This document shows positions 49,172-58,218 of a DNA stretch of 64,000 nt, piece after piece. Every line of letters starts with the position of its first letter. Positions within the stretch are counted from its first letter, which is position 1. The DNA comes from Sporosarcina highlanderae. Its GTDB lineage: Bacteria; Bacillota; Bacilli; Bacillales_A; Planococcaceae. Location of the stretch: NCBI RefSeq assembly GCF_030433715.1, contig NZ_JAROCC010000001.1, forward strand, positions 372,001 through 436,000. The letters run 5' to 3'. The notes beneath the pieces are model-generated. The model was not told the DNA's origin. It made no database searches and saw nothing but the letters and a program-made list of their open reading frames with translations. The position numbers and the translations under genes are program-made.

Positions 49172-50068
49172 ATGGATCAACAACTTCAGATTTTTGTTAC
49201 GGTTGCGGAAAAGGAAAGCTTTTCACGCGCCGCCGAAGAGCATCATATGACCCAGCCTGCAGTAAGTCAATACATCCGTCAACTTGAGGAAGAGATTGGC
49301 GCAAGGCTGCTTGAACGCACCAATAAATACGTACGGCTAAACAAGGCGGGTGAAATCGTCTATCATCATGCAAAGGAAATCCTTGCTTTGTATACAAAAA
49401 TGCAAAGTCTTGTCGATGACCTTGCAAATAAAGCAAGTGGACCTCTGTCAATCGGCGCGAGCTATACATTCGGAGAATACGTACTGCCACGCATTATCGC
49501 CAATTTGAAGCAGACTTATCCCGATATCCAGCCAACCGTCACAATCGGCAATACAGCTACGATTGCTGATCTTGTCGCCAGCCATCAACTGGATATTGGC
49601 ATAGTTGAGGGGAAGTTCAATGCGGGGAAACTCATTGTTGAGGATTTTGCGGAGGATGCAATGGTAATTGTCAGTTCGGCTGACCATCCGCTTGCACGCA
49701 TAGAGCGGTCGCTTGAGGTGGTCGATTTGGAACAGGAGACTTGGATTGTTCGTGAGCACGGCTCAGGAACTCGGGAAGCGATGGACAAATTATTTAAACA
49801 ACACGGAATTTCACCAACAAATTACATGTATTTCAGTAGTACACAGCCCATTAAAGAGTCAGTGGAAGCGGGTCTTGGGATTAGCCTATTGTCCCACTGG
49901 TCATTGAAAAAAGAGTTGAAAAATGGGGACTTGAGGATGATTAATGTGAATGGGCTGCCGTTCCCCCGTAAATTTTCAATTGTGACAAACACCCCATTTC
50001 AAACTAAGGCACTGGAGGTTTTTATTGATATACTTCGGACGAACAAGTTGCTAACGACGTTGGAATAG
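49172..50068 (+). CDS. LysR-family transcriptional regulator (CysL/YeiE-like)
   Basis: A ~298-residue LysR regulator. The N-terminal HTH is FVTVAEKESFSRAAEEHHMT then QPAVSQYIRQLEEEIGARLL, and the effector domain is of the CysL/CbbR type (SIGASYTFGEYVLPRIIANL near residue 92). ATG 49172 has the better SD spacing (AAGAGG, nine bases); ATG 49169 overlaps it. It is divergent from yeiH. ATAA-N10-TTAT at 49100-49117 in the shared region is a candidate T-N11-A LysR site. Confidence 0.92.
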   Translation: MDQQLQIFVTVAEKESFSRAAEEHHMTQPAVSQYIRQLEEEIGARLLERTNKYVRLNKAGEIVYHHAKEILALYTKMQSLVDDLANKASGPLSIGASYTFGEYVLPRIIANLKQTYPDIQPTVTIGNTATIADLVASHQLDIGIVEGKFNAGKLIVEDFAEDAMVIVSSADHPLARIERSLEVVDLEQETWIVREHGSGTREAMDKLFKQHGISPTNYMYFSSTQPIKESVEAGLGISLLSHWSLKKELKNGDLRMINVNGLPFPRKFSIVTNTPFQTKALEVFIDILRTNKLLTTLE

Positions 50069-50171
50069 TGGAAAAATCCAATCACAATATAAGCTACTAA
50101 CTATTCCGTGAATCGAAGCAATCTGATAAGATGAAAGAATACAATGCTTTTTATAACAGGAGGTCGTTGAA

Positions 50172-51398
50172 ATGAAAGAAAAACTGATTGAACGTCTAAC
50201 ACGTTATGCGAAAATCGATACACAATCGGATGCGAACAGCACCACTACTCCATCCACACCGGGACAATGGGATCTGCTTCATGTTCTTGAAAAAGAGCTT
50301 GCTGAAATTGGTATGGAAGAAATTACTTTAGATGAAAATGGTTATTTATTCGCATCCCTTCCGTCAAATACTGAGAAAGATTCGCCGGTTATCGGGTTTC
50401 TTGCGCATGTCGACACTGCGACTGACTATACGGGTAAAAACGTCAATCCACAACGGATCGACAATTATGATGGTAACGACATCCAGTTGAATGAAAAGAC
50501 GGTGATGTCCGTCAAGACATTCCCTGAATTGAAAAACTATGTTGGGCATACGCTTATCACAACAGACGGAACGACTTTATTGGGCGCGGATAATAAAGCT
50601 GGGGTTGCCGAGATCATGACGGCTATGGAGTATTTGATCCAAAACCCTGAAATTAAACACGGGAAACTTCGTGTCGCTTTTACACCTGACGAAGAAATCG
50701 GGCGTGGTCCTCATAAGTTCGATGTGGAAGCATTTGGTGCAAAATACGCGTATACGATGGATGGCGGGCCGCTTGGAGAACTCCAATATGAGAGTTTCAA
50801 TGCAGCAGGTGCAAAGGTTACGTTCCACGGGACGAATGTGCATCCTGGATCCGCAAAGGATAAAATGGTGAACTCCATTCTTATTGCAAATCAATTCCAA
50901 GCGGCGATGCCTGCAGATGAAATTCCGCAAGTGACGGACGGCTATGAAGGGTTCGTCCACCTTATGGATGTGAGTGGTTCTGTAGAAAAAACTGAGTTGC
51001 ACTACATTATTCGCTACTTTGACCGTGAAACTTTCGAAGCTCGTAAACAGCTGATGGTTGATACGGTTGAGCAGTTGAAGACGGAACATGGCGAGGGTGC
51101 CGTGGAACTTGAGTTGAATGACCAGTATTATAATATGCGCGAAAAAATAGAGCCGGTGATGGAAATCGTCGAAATCATTTCGGATGCATTCAAGGTGCTT
51201 GAGATTGAGCCGAATATTGTACCGGTTCGCGGTGGTACGGACGGTTCCCAGCTTTCGTACATGGGAATGCCGACACCGAATATTTTCACTGGCGGTGAAA
51301 ACTACCACGGGAAATATGAGTATATTTCTGTAGACAATATGGAGAAAGCGACGAATGTCATTATCGAGGCTGCTAAACTTTACGAAGAACGAGCATAA
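50172..51398 (+). CDS. pepT: Peptidase T (tripeptide aminopeptidase)
   Basis: A 408-residue M20 metallopeptidase. Metal ligands are in [14 protein letters not shown] (His near 78), [20 protein letters not shown] (Asp near 140), PDEEIGRG (catalytic Glu near 173) and YTMDGG. The C-terminal [14 protein letters not shown] and [12 protein letters not shown] complete the set. It removes the N-terminal residue from tripeptides in the cytoplasm. AGGAGG precedes the ATG. The following exporter gene starts 13 bases after the stop and may be cotranscribed. Confidence 0.96.
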   Translation: MKEKLIERLTRYAKIDTQSDANSTTTPSTPGQWDLLHVLEKELAEIGMEEITLDENGYLFASLPSNTEKDSPVIGFLAHVDTATDYTGKNVNPQRIDNYDGNDIQLNEKTVMSVKTFPELKNYVGHTLITTDGTTLLGADNKAGVAEIMTAMEYLIQNPEIKHGKLRVAFTPDEEIGRGPHKFDVEAFGAKYAYTMDGGPLGELQYESFNAAGAKVTFHGTNVHPGSAKDKMVNSILIANQFQAAMPADEIPQVTDGYEGFVHLMDVSGSVEKTELHYIIRYFDRETFEARKQLMVDTVEQLKTEHGEGAVELELNDQYYNMREKIEPVMEIVEIISDAFKVLEIEPNIVPVRGGTDGSQLSYMGMPTPNIFTGGENYHGKYEYISVDNMEKATNVIIEAAKLYEERA

Positions 51399-51410
51399 GG
51401 AGATTTCCTT

Positions 51411-52370
51411 ATGAGGGCGATTTGGCTTGGGATTCTATCATCATTGTTTTTCGCAGTGACATTTGTCTTGAATCGATCAATGGAGATTTCGGGAGGCAGC
51501 TGGTTATGGAGTGCCTCCCTCCGTTATTTTTTCATGGTTCCGTTTTTAATCGCTATTGTGGCCTATCGTAAAGGGCTTCGGGATATGGGTAAGGCCATGG
51601 CTACGACGCCCCTTCCCTTTTTCGGCTGGAGCTTCGTTGCTTTCGTACTTTTTTATGCACCCCTCACTTTTTCCGCCGCGTATAGTCCAGGGTGGTTGCT
51701 TGCGGGGACTTGGCAACTGACGATAGTTGCAGGCGTACTGATGGCTCCTTTGTTCGTAATCGTGGTAAAGACTAATGATGGGGAAAAGAGGATTCGGCAG
51801 AGAATCCCCTTGGTATCGCTCTTTATAACGTTAATAATTTTCGCAGGCGTCGTTTTGATTCAAATTCCGAATGCGAATAGTGTCGATACACGCACTTTAT
51901 TTTTAGCTATTCTTCCGGTTATCGTTGCGGCGTTTGCATATCCGCTTGGGAACCGAAAAATGATGGATTTATTGCAAGGAAGGCTCGATATGTTTCAACG
52001 AGTATTAGGGATGACGTTGATGACTGTTCCGGTTTGGATCGGTTTTGCCATCTATGCCCTATTGACTATCGGGTAGCCTTCTTGGAGTCAAGTTATCCAG
52101 TCGCTGATTGTCGCGGTCAGCTCCGGAGTGATTGCAACTTCACTTTTCTTTATGGCGACCGACCTTGTGCAAAATGATCAGGGCAAATTAGCTGCAGTCG
52201 AGGCGACCCAATCTACGGAACTTATTTTTGCAATGATTGGCGAAATGATTATTCTCCATATTGCGTTGCCTGGCCTGCTTTCTTTGATTGGTATATTGGT
52301 GATTATCATTGGAATGGGGCTGCATAGCTATCAAACCTCGGTTGCGAAGAAGAATATGCCTGTGTTGTAA
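51411..52370 (+). pseudogene. EmrE/DMT-type exporter interrupted by one in-frame TAG
   Basis: Residues 1-221 (MRAIWLGILSSLFFAVTFVL...) form about seven helices of a multidrug-resistance efflux family protein. A TAG at 52074-52076 ends the frame after YALLTIG. The same frame continues without break as PSWSQVIQSLIVAVSSGVIA and further helices to a stop at 52370, giving 320 codons, the normal size for such proteins. A single point change has broken the gene, or the base is a sequencing error; suppression cannot be excluded. AAGGAG precedes the ATG. Confidence 0.85.
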
Positions 52371-52394
52371 AAGGCGGATACGAATATATTATCA

Positions 52395-52430
52395 AAAAAC
52401 GCTCAGTGTTAAAAAACCTGAGCGTTTCCT
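52395..52430. terminator. Bidirectional terminator
   Basis: AAACGCTCAG and CTGAGCGTTT (52418-52427) form a 10-bp stem after the exporter and the converging ABC gene set. Confidence 0.88.
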
Positions 52431-52434
52431 CTTG

Positions 52435-53535
52435 TTATTCATAAACCCCAATAACTTCAACAGCCTTTTCTGTCAATGAAGTATCTACAGCCTTATCAAA
52501 ATCGATATCGCCAAGAATTGCTCCATTCGCTTTATAAGTGTTGTATTGCTTTTTAATATCATCTACGAACATTTTGCCGTTTGGATCAAGCCCAGTGACG
52601 AATACTCGATCCCACAAGCTGTGATCTTTCAGAGCTGTATGCTTCACCATGATATCGACAATTTCTTCCTTGCCTTGCCCTTTGAAGAACGCATCATTGT
52701 AATCGCGCACGCCTTTCAGATAAGCTGCCATGAAGCGTAGTGAAATCTCTTCCTCACCCATGAATTTCGGCGAAGCAAGAACCATGGCAATTTGCGATTC
52801 AGGTGCATAATCGGTCGTATCCCCGAAACGGACGTGGAAGCCATTTGCAATTCCTTGTGCGATAAGTGGCTCAATGTTTAATGCAACGTCGATTGTTCCT
52901 GCGTCAATCGCTCCAAGCATTGAGCCGAAGTCAGCCATATGGACATACTCCACGTCTTCCTCGGTCAATCCGGCATGTTTCAACATTTCCTCGTAAATAT
53001 ATCCATCAATTGAGTTTCTTGAAGATACCCCTATCCTCTTCCCGCGCATATCGGCATAGTCTTTGATTTCATCGACCATATGATTGCCGATGACAAACGA
53101 GAAATACGATTTCCCCGGCATATTATGCCCCTTATCCGCAATGATCCGGACGTCGATGCCTTGTGCAATGGCATTGAAGAATGATGCAGTCGAGACGCCT
53201 CCTGCTATATCCACTTCCCCAGCCGCAAGTGCCGGCAGCATATCATCGCTGTTCGCGAAGTCTGCAAATGCGACTTCGATATTATAATCCTCAAAATACC
53301 CCTTTTCCTTAGCAATGTAGAAACCTGCACCGGAAGCCGCCCCATCTTCGGCAATCAAAATCTTCACCCGTTTGTCGAGTGGTGCCAAATCACCTGATGG
53401 CGTTTCAACGACTGAATTGTTCCCTGACGGAGTTTCTACTTTTGTTTGTGGAGCAGGTTCTTTTTTGGCACATGCTCCGACAACTAAGAGCATCGCAGCT
53501 AAAATCATTATCCAACTACTTTTGAATCGATTCAC
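52435..53535 (-). CDS. ABC transporter substrate-binding lipoprotein (NMT1/NitT-TauT type)
   Basis: A 366-residue lipoprotein from GTG 53535, with AAGGGG eight bases upstream; the frame extends to 53553. Signal ends in the lipobox VVGAC. The NMT1/THI5-like fold is indicated by GFYIAKEKGYFEDYNIEV, ALAAGEVDIAGGVSTASFFN, MRGKRIGVSSRNS and VALNIEPLIAQGI. It captures a small organic ligand for the adjacent permease and ATPase. No riboswitch marks the substrate; nitrate, sulfonate or pyrimidine-type ligands are possible. Confidence 0.9.
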   Translation of the reverse strand: MNRFKSSWIMILAAMLLVVGACAKKEPAPQTKVETPSGNNSVVETPSGDLAPLDKRVKILIAEDGAASGAGFYIAKEKGYFEDYNIEVAFADFANSDDMLPALAAGEVDIAGGVSTASFFNAIAQGIDVRIIADKGHNMPGKSYFSFVIGNHMVDEIKDYADMRGKRIGVSSRNSIDGYIYEEMLKHAGLTEEDVEYVHMADFGSMLGAIDAGTIDVALNIEPLIAQGIANGFHVRFGDTTDYAPESQIAMVLASPKFMGEEEISLRFMAAYLKGVRDYNDAFFKGQGKEEIVDIMVKHTALKDHSLWDRVFVTGLDPNGKMFVDDIKKQYNTYKANGAILGDIDFDKAVDTSLTEKAVEVIGVYE

Positions 53536-53549
53536 CTGTTTTCCCCTTT

Positions 53550-54338
53550 TCATCTATTCTCTTTTCTGGACTGCTGCACTTCGTCCTGTAAGTGATTCCA
53601 AATATCGACAAATTGCTCCGCAAGGATCGGATCTTTCCGGATATCCTCTATCGTTCTTGGTCTTGGTGTGTCAATCTTTACTTGCTGTATGATTTTTCCG
53701 GGCTGCGCACTCATGAGAAGGATGCGATCGCTCAGCAATAATGCTTCATCGATGCTGTGTGTAATGAAAAGAACCGTCTTTTTCGTTTCAGACCAAATCG
53801 ACAATAACTCTTCTTGTAAAATGAACTTATTCTGTTCATCCAGCGCCGCGAACGGTTCATCCATCAACAGGATTTCAGGGTCATTTGCGAAAGCACGGGC
53901 AATGCTGACCCGTTGCTTCATCCCACCGGATAATTCTTTTGGATAAAGATGTGCAAATCTGTCAAGCCCCGTCTTTTTTAAGTAATAGTCCGTTCTTTCC
54001 TGAATGACATTCTTCGGCAATTTCCGCATTTTTAATCCAAACGCGACATTCTCCTTTACCGTCAACCAAGGGATGACGCCCCTCTCCTGGAAAACCATTG
54101 ATTGGAGTGGACGTCCTTCCTGTACCGAGCGAATTTCAAAATCACCGATACTTGGCTGTTCAAGTCCCGCTAATATGCGCAATAAAGTTGTTTTGCCACA
54201 ACCACTTGGTCCGACAATACAAACAAATTCACCCTCTTCAATTGAAAGAGAAATATCGTCGAGAGCTGTTACGCTTGATTGTTTTTTGTAAAACGCCTTC
54301 GTCAAGTTATTAATCTCAATTTTCGCTTTCTTTTCCAT
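53550..54338 (-). CDS. ABC transporter ATP-binding protein (NitT/TauT type)
   Basis: A 262-residue ATPase from ATG 54338, set by GGAGGTG. Walker A is GPSGCGKTTLL near residue 43, the signature LSGGMKQRVSIARAFA near 138, Walker B EILLMDEPFAALDE near 160, and the switch His in LFITHSIDEALLLSDR. It powers the permease encoded five bases upstream. Gene order on the minus strand is permease, ATPase, binding protein. Confidence 0.94.
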   Translation of the reverse strand: MEKKAKIEINNLTKAFYKKQSSVTALDDISLSIEEGEFVCIVGPSGCGKTTLLRILAGLEQPSIGDFEIRSVQEGRPLQSMVFQERGVIPWLTVKENVAFGLKMRKLPKNVIQERTDYYLKKTGLDRFAHLYPKELSGGMKQRVSIARAFANDPEILLMDEPFAALDEQNKFILQEELLSIWSETKKTVLFITHSIDEALLLSDRILLMSAQPGKIIQQVKIDTPRPRTIEDIRKDPILAEQFVDIWNHLQDEVQQSRKENR

Positions 54339-54342
54339 CCAA

Positions 54343-55164
54343 TCACCTCCAAGGTAACAACTTTTTCTGTAGACCACGAAGCATCAGTGAAAAGAGATAG
54401 CCGAAAAATGAAATCAGGATGAGTCCGACGAACATTTCCTTTAGCAGAAATGCCTTATACGATGTCCAGATTAAATACCCGATTCCCGAAGTCGCCCCCA
54501 TCATTTCTGCAGCAACAATCGTAAGCAATGCAATCGCCTGCCCCATCTGAATCCCTTCTAACATGACCGGCAATGCTCCTGGCAGTGCAATTTTGAAAAA
54601 AAACTGTAGTTTACCTGCCCCGTAATTATCTGCTACGTCCAAGTAGATTCGATCGATGTTCAAGACACCTGCCGCCGTATTGATGACGACCGGGAAAAAC
54701 ACGCTTCCCGCAATCGTTACAACTTTCGACAAATCACCAATCCCAAAAAGGATGATGATAATGGGTAGCAATGCAAGCGTAGGAATTGGCATGAGCGCCA
54801 TGACAAGCGGCTGCACAAAATGTCGGATCGGCGAATAAAGCCCCATCAGCAGTCCGATAATCACGCCAGGTATGACACCTGCAAGAAAACCTAAAAAGAT
54901 CCGGTACAACGAAACCCCGATATGATCCGCTATCGCTCCACTCGCAATCATTTTCCAAAACGTCCCCAAAATGGCGGATGGCGGTGGGAAAAACCGGATA
55001 TCCATTATCCCCGTCCTTGATAGTACTTCCCACAACAGCAATATGAAGATTGGCGATGCAATCGTTAATAGCTGCTTATATCGTTCCCTCGATTGTCTTT
55101 GCTTCCATTCACGCTGTTCGATTTCAAACGGATCATGTCCAACAGTCGCCTTCTCTTTATTCAA
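54343..55164 (-). CDS. ABC transporter permease (NitT/TauT type)
   Basis: A ~273-residue permease with six or seven helices and the EAA-type loop DVADNYGAGKLQFFFKIALP near residue 178, followed by GALPVMLEGIQMGQAIALL. The start is probably TTG 55164, eight bases after AAGAGG; GTG codons at 55173 and 55170 lie too close to that site. It pairs with the ATPase and lipoprotein downstream. Substrate unknown. Confidence 0.92.
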   Translation of the reverse strand: MNKEKATVGHDPFEIEQREWKQRQSRERYKQLLTIASPIFILLLWEVLSRTGIMDIRFFPPPSAILGTFWKMIASGAIADHIGVSLYRIFLGFLAGVIPGVIIGLLMGLYSPIRHFVQPLVMALMPIPTLALLPIIIILFGIGDLSKVVTIAGSVFFPVVINTAAGVLNIDRIYLDVADNYGAGKLQFFFKIALPGALPVMLEGIQMGQAIALLTIVAAEMMGATSGIGYLIWTSYKAFLLKEMFVGLILISFFGYLFSLMLRGLQKKLLPWR

Positions 55165-55292
55165 TGTCACCACCTCTTCATTTCAATAATATGTGAATGC
55201 CTATGGGTTCGCTTGGGCAAAACAGGGGGTATTTTGGTGAATTATAGGGGGATTAGGGAACTTAATTAATGGGGTGAGAACTGGCGAACTCC

Positions 55293-55338
55293 AAAAAAGC
55301 ATCCCACAGAAATTTTTAGCTGTAGGATGCTTACTTGT
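55293..55338 (-). terminator. Terminator of the rhodanese gene
   Basis: AAGCATCC...ACAG pairs with CTGT...GGATGCTT, with TTTTTT on the minus strand, just beyond the stop codon. Confidence 0.85.
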
Positions 55339-55347
55339 TTTATTCAT

Positions 55348-55701
55348 TCAACCACGCCAAGTGCTCATTCCGCCTCTGACGTTTATAACGTCGGTGAATC
55401 CCGATTTTTTCAGGATTGTTGCAGCTTGCGAACTACGCATGCCACTTTGGCAGATGACGACTGTCTCCTTGTTTTTATCAAGTTTGTCCAACTTGGATTT
55501 CAACAAGTTCAATGGGATATTCTTGAATTCATTAATATGCCGCCCTTTGTATTCCGCTGGTGTACGCACATCAATGAATTGCTTTGATTTGTCTTTCAAT
55601 ATGCCTTTCAATTCGTCAGTCGACATTGACTTCACACCTTTTGACGGCATTAGACGCCATGCCAAAAAGGCGATGATTGCTATGATGATGATCCATTCCA
55701 T
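55348..55701 (-). CDS. Membrane-anchored rhodanese-like sulfurtransferase
   Basis: A 117-residue protein with an N-terminal membrane helix (MEWIIIIAIIAFLAWRLM) and a single rhodanese domain: FIDVRTPAEYKGRHINEFKN, then the active-site loop CQSGMRSS (Cys near residue 84) and GFTDVINVRGGMSTW. It would move sulfane sulfur (persulfide to an acceptor) at the membrane. Two exact ATACC-N6-GGTAT sites lie 81-130 bases upstream, so CstR, encoded 8 kb away, probably represses it. Confidence 0.92.
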   Translation of the reverse strand: MEWIIIIAIIAFLAWRLMPSKGVKSMSTDELKGILKDKSKQFIDVRTPAEYKGRHINEFKNIPLNLLKSKLDKLDKNKETVVICQSGMRSSQAATILKKSGFTDVINVRGGMSTWRG

Positions 55702-55781
55702 TGGTGTCTCACTCCTTAATTTCAGAGATATTAATAATATGAGGTTTCCGTTCTTTGCTATTCTTGAAACTACACATCGGT

Positions 55782-55831
55782 ATACCTCACACGGTATTTA
55801 CATCGCAATAATAATATACCACTATGGGTAT
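55782..55831 (-). promoter_or_regulatory. Two CstR-type operators upstream of the rhodanese
   Basis: ATACC-N6-GGTAT occurs exactly at 55782-55797 and at 55816-55831, 34 bp apart start to start. The same inverted repeat fills the cstR promoter spacer. Both lie before the rhodanese start at 55701. Confidence 0.72.
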
Positions 55832-55872
55832 TAGGAATACAACATTATTATTTATCGCCGCTTGTGGCGAGG

Positions 55873-56075
55873 TTATCACCACTTAGAGCGACTTTATCAC
55901 CGTTCACCCATTTACTGGGTACAAAATACGCAATTTTACTGGCAAGTCATCCATTTTTCAAGCGGAAAATCGTTTATCACCGACTCTCGATGCGTTATCA
56001 CCGACTTGGACGACTTTATCACCGACTCTCGGGCCATTACCACCGACTTGAGTAAATTTATCACCGTTTGACTAC
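55873..56075 (+). repeat. Phased TTATCACC(A/G)ACT array, copy 3 (two arms)
   Basis: First arm: TTATCACC at 55873 and 55894. An 80-bp step contains a unique centre. Second arm: 55974, 55995, 56016, 56037 (TTACCACC) and 56058, each 21 bp apart, with the word TTATCACCGACT. After GACT the filler alternates CTCG, TTGG, CTCG, TTGA, a 42-bp higher-order period. It occupies the gap between the CoA-transferase terminator and the CstR sites. Confidence 0.9.
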
Positions 56076-56099
56076 AATTCACTTGAATTTCATCCACTA

Positions 56100-56130
56100 A
56101 ATAAAAAAAGAAGCCACATTTGGCTTCTCC
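56100..56130 (-). terminator. Terminator of the CoA-transferase gene
   Basis: GAAGCC and GGCTTC pair around ACATTT, with a TTTTTTT run on the minus strand. Confidence 0.8.
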
Positions 56131-56131
56131 T

Positions 56132-57403
56132 CTACTCGATCAATCCAAATTCCTTCGCTTCCTGTGTCAACTCATCCCTGAATTTCGGATGCGCAATCGA
56201 GATCAACGCTTTTGCACGCTCGGATAGCGACTTTCCGTGCAATCGTGCTATGCCATACTCCGTAACGATATTATCGACATAGTTTTTAGACGTCGTTACG
56301 ACGGATCCTTCACCTAAATGTAGTTTAATCCTCGAAATCGTGTCGTTTTTTACAGTGGAATGCATGCAAACATACCCTTTACCGTATTTGGACAACCGAA
56401 CGCCTCTTGCGAAATCGGCTTGCCCTCCACTTGAAGAGTAATAACGCCCGGCAACCGTTTCGGAGGCACATTGTCCGTAAAGGTCAACTTCAGTTGTCGC
56501 ATTAATTGACACCATATGATCTTCTTTTGCAATCTCATAAGCACTATTAACAACCCGAACCGGCAAAAACTCGACCGATGGATTATTATCAATAAAATCA
56601 TAAAGCCGCTGTGTTCCAAAAGCGAATGTCGCAATAATCTTCCCCTTATGCGTGGACTTTTTCATGCCATCCACCGCACCGGCCTCAACAAGATCCATAA
56701 TTCCATCCGTTAACATTTCTGTATGGATACCCAAATGACGTCGATCTTTCAGCATTTTCATAACCGCATTCGGAATTGCTCCAATGCCGATTTGTAGCGT
56801 ATCCCCGTCTTGAATATCATCCGCGATATATGCAGCGATTTTCCTGTCTTTATCGGTAATAACGGGGGATTTTTCCTCTGTCAGAATTTGATCATTTTCA
56901 ATAAACCCTGCAATTTGGCTAATATGGATTTGATTTTTCCCAAACGTACGGGGCATATGCTTATTAACCTCCAAGACAAATGGGACTTCACCAATGAAAT
57001 CTGCTGCGTAATCCGCATTCGTGCCAAGCGAAAAATAACCATGCTCGTCCATTGGTGAAGCTGTTGCAATTACCATCGGGCGCTTAGCAGTCTTCCTCAA
57101 GAGATAATACATTTCTTGAAATACATTCGGAATCAATTCCACATGACCTTCCCAGAATGCTTTTCGAGTTGCCGCACTTAGGAAATAGGATATATGTGAA
57201 AGATGCCCTTTCATTTTCCCGTTAATATAATCACGTTCGCGCAAAGCCAACAATTGGTGTACTTTGACATTTTCCAATTGCTTGTAGTGTTCTTCTAAAA
57301 TATCAAGAAGGCGATGCGGCTCGCCATTTGAGATTGGGATAATGATGTCAGCATTTTCATCAATTAATTGTATGAATTCCTTTGGTTGTAGAAGCTTTGT
57401 CAT
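56132..57403 (-). CDS. Acetyl-CoA hydrolase/4-hydroxybutyrate CoA-transferase family enzyme
   Basis: A 423-residue class I CoA-transferase of the Cat1/AbfT type. It has GDTLQIGIGAIPNAVMKML near residue 200, the catalytic glutamate in IHTEMLTDGI near 228, and SSSGGQADFARGVRLS near 330. The end is HGKSLSERAKALISIAHPKF. It moves CoA between acetate and other short acyl groups; which acyl group is not visible. AGGAGG lies ten bases before the ATG. Divergent from fhuF. Confidence 0.9.
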   Translation of the reverse strand: MTKLLQPKEFIQLIDENADIIIPISNGEPHRLLDILEEHYKQLENVKVHQLLALRERDYINGKMKGHLSHISYFLSAATRKAFWEGHVELIPNVFQEMYYLLRKTAKRPMVIATASPMDEHGYFSLGTNADYAADFIGEVPFVLEVNKHMPRTFGKNQIHISQIAGFIENDQILTEEKSPVITDKDRKIAAYIADDIQDGDTLQIGIGAIPNAVMKMLKDRRHLGIHTEMLTDGIMDLVEAGAVDGMKKSTHKGKIIATFAFGTQRLYDFIDNNPSVEFLPVRVVNSAYEIAKEDHMVSINATTEVDLYGQCASETVAGRYYSSSGGQADFARGVRLSKYGKGYVCMHSTVKNDTISRIKLHLGEGSVVTTSKNYVDNIVTEYGIARLHGKSLSERAKALISIAHPKFRDELTQEAKEFGLIE

Positions 57404-57447
57404 TTGCCGTAATCCTCCTGCTATTCTTTATTCGTTAGTATTAGTAT

Positions 57448-58218
57448 ATGGTAGACCGAGCGCTCACTCAACTTGTCGAATTATGTGAGAATACTTATAA
57501 TAAAGACATGACAAAATTATCGGCTGAGCAAATTAGACAACTGAATAGTTATAGTGTTTACCTTACCTCTCCAGCACATAGATTGTTTACCCTTCATGAT
57601 TTGATGGATAACACAAAAACAGCGGATTGTATAAAAGCTGTGCAGACTGTGAGTGGTAGTCCGAACATGACTGTTGCGGCATCATTCTTCATGCGACGTG
57701 TTGGAATGTTTATCAACATGCAGATGTATAACCTCGCAACCTCTGATGAAATGTGGAATGGCGATGAGTCGAAGATGTGCTTTGGAGCAATTGAGGAGTA
57801 TGGCAATAAAACGGTCAGCACATTCGTCGTAGAGAATGATTGGAAATTGGTTGATGAGGATAAACATCGTGACATCATTCGAAAAATCTTACTATGGGCT
57901 AATAAAATAATCCGCCAAATCAGGACAGTCACAACAATCTCCCCTTTGACGCTTTGGGAAAATATTTTCGGGTTTTTACTTTGGCAGTATCATGTCATGC
58001 TGGAGAATCCTGCCACAAGCGACACGGCGCGAGCTGATTTTATCATCTTGAAAGAGGATGAAACATGGAAAGACATTGCTTCAAAATCGTTATTCGCGAA
58101 ATTCTTAAATGGGCATGAGCCCTCCGAACTGCTAAACACAACAGTCCGGAAGACTTGCTGTTTCTCAAAAGATGTACCTAAGTTGATGCAGTGCGGGTTT
58201 TGTCCGTTAATTTACTAA
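57448..58218 (+). CDS. fhuF: FhuF-family (2Fe-2S) ferric-siderophore reductase
   Basis: A 256-residue protein whose C-terminus carries the FhuF cluster motif C-C-x10-C-x2-C (TCCFSKDVPKLMQCGFC). The central part contains the weakly conserved FhuF region (NKIIRQIRTVTTISPLTLWE). FhuF reduces ferric siderophores in the cytoplasm to release iron. No transport or siderophore gene is adjacent and no clear Fur box is visible. The ATG at 57448 has no recognisable ribosome site, so the start, or a leaderless mRNA, is open. It overlaps the converging small gene by four bases. Confidence 0.85.
   Translation: MVDRALTQLVELCENTYNKDMTKLSAEQIRQLNSYSVYLTSPAHRLFTLHDLMDNTKTADCIKAVQTVSGSPNMTVAASFFMRRVGMFINMQMYNLATSDEMWNGDESKMCFGAIEEYGNKTVSTFVVENDWKLVDEDKHRDIIRKILLWANKIIRQIRTVTTISPLTLWENIFGFLLWQYHVMLENPATSDTARADFIILKEDETWKDIASKSLFAKFLNGHEPSELLNTTVRKTCCFSKDVPKLMQCGFCPLIY

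Noticed and set aside
50577..51308. Long minus-strand ORF inside pepT
   Set aside because: Antisense shadow of a well-supported peptidase T gene, with His/Arg-rich implausible composition.
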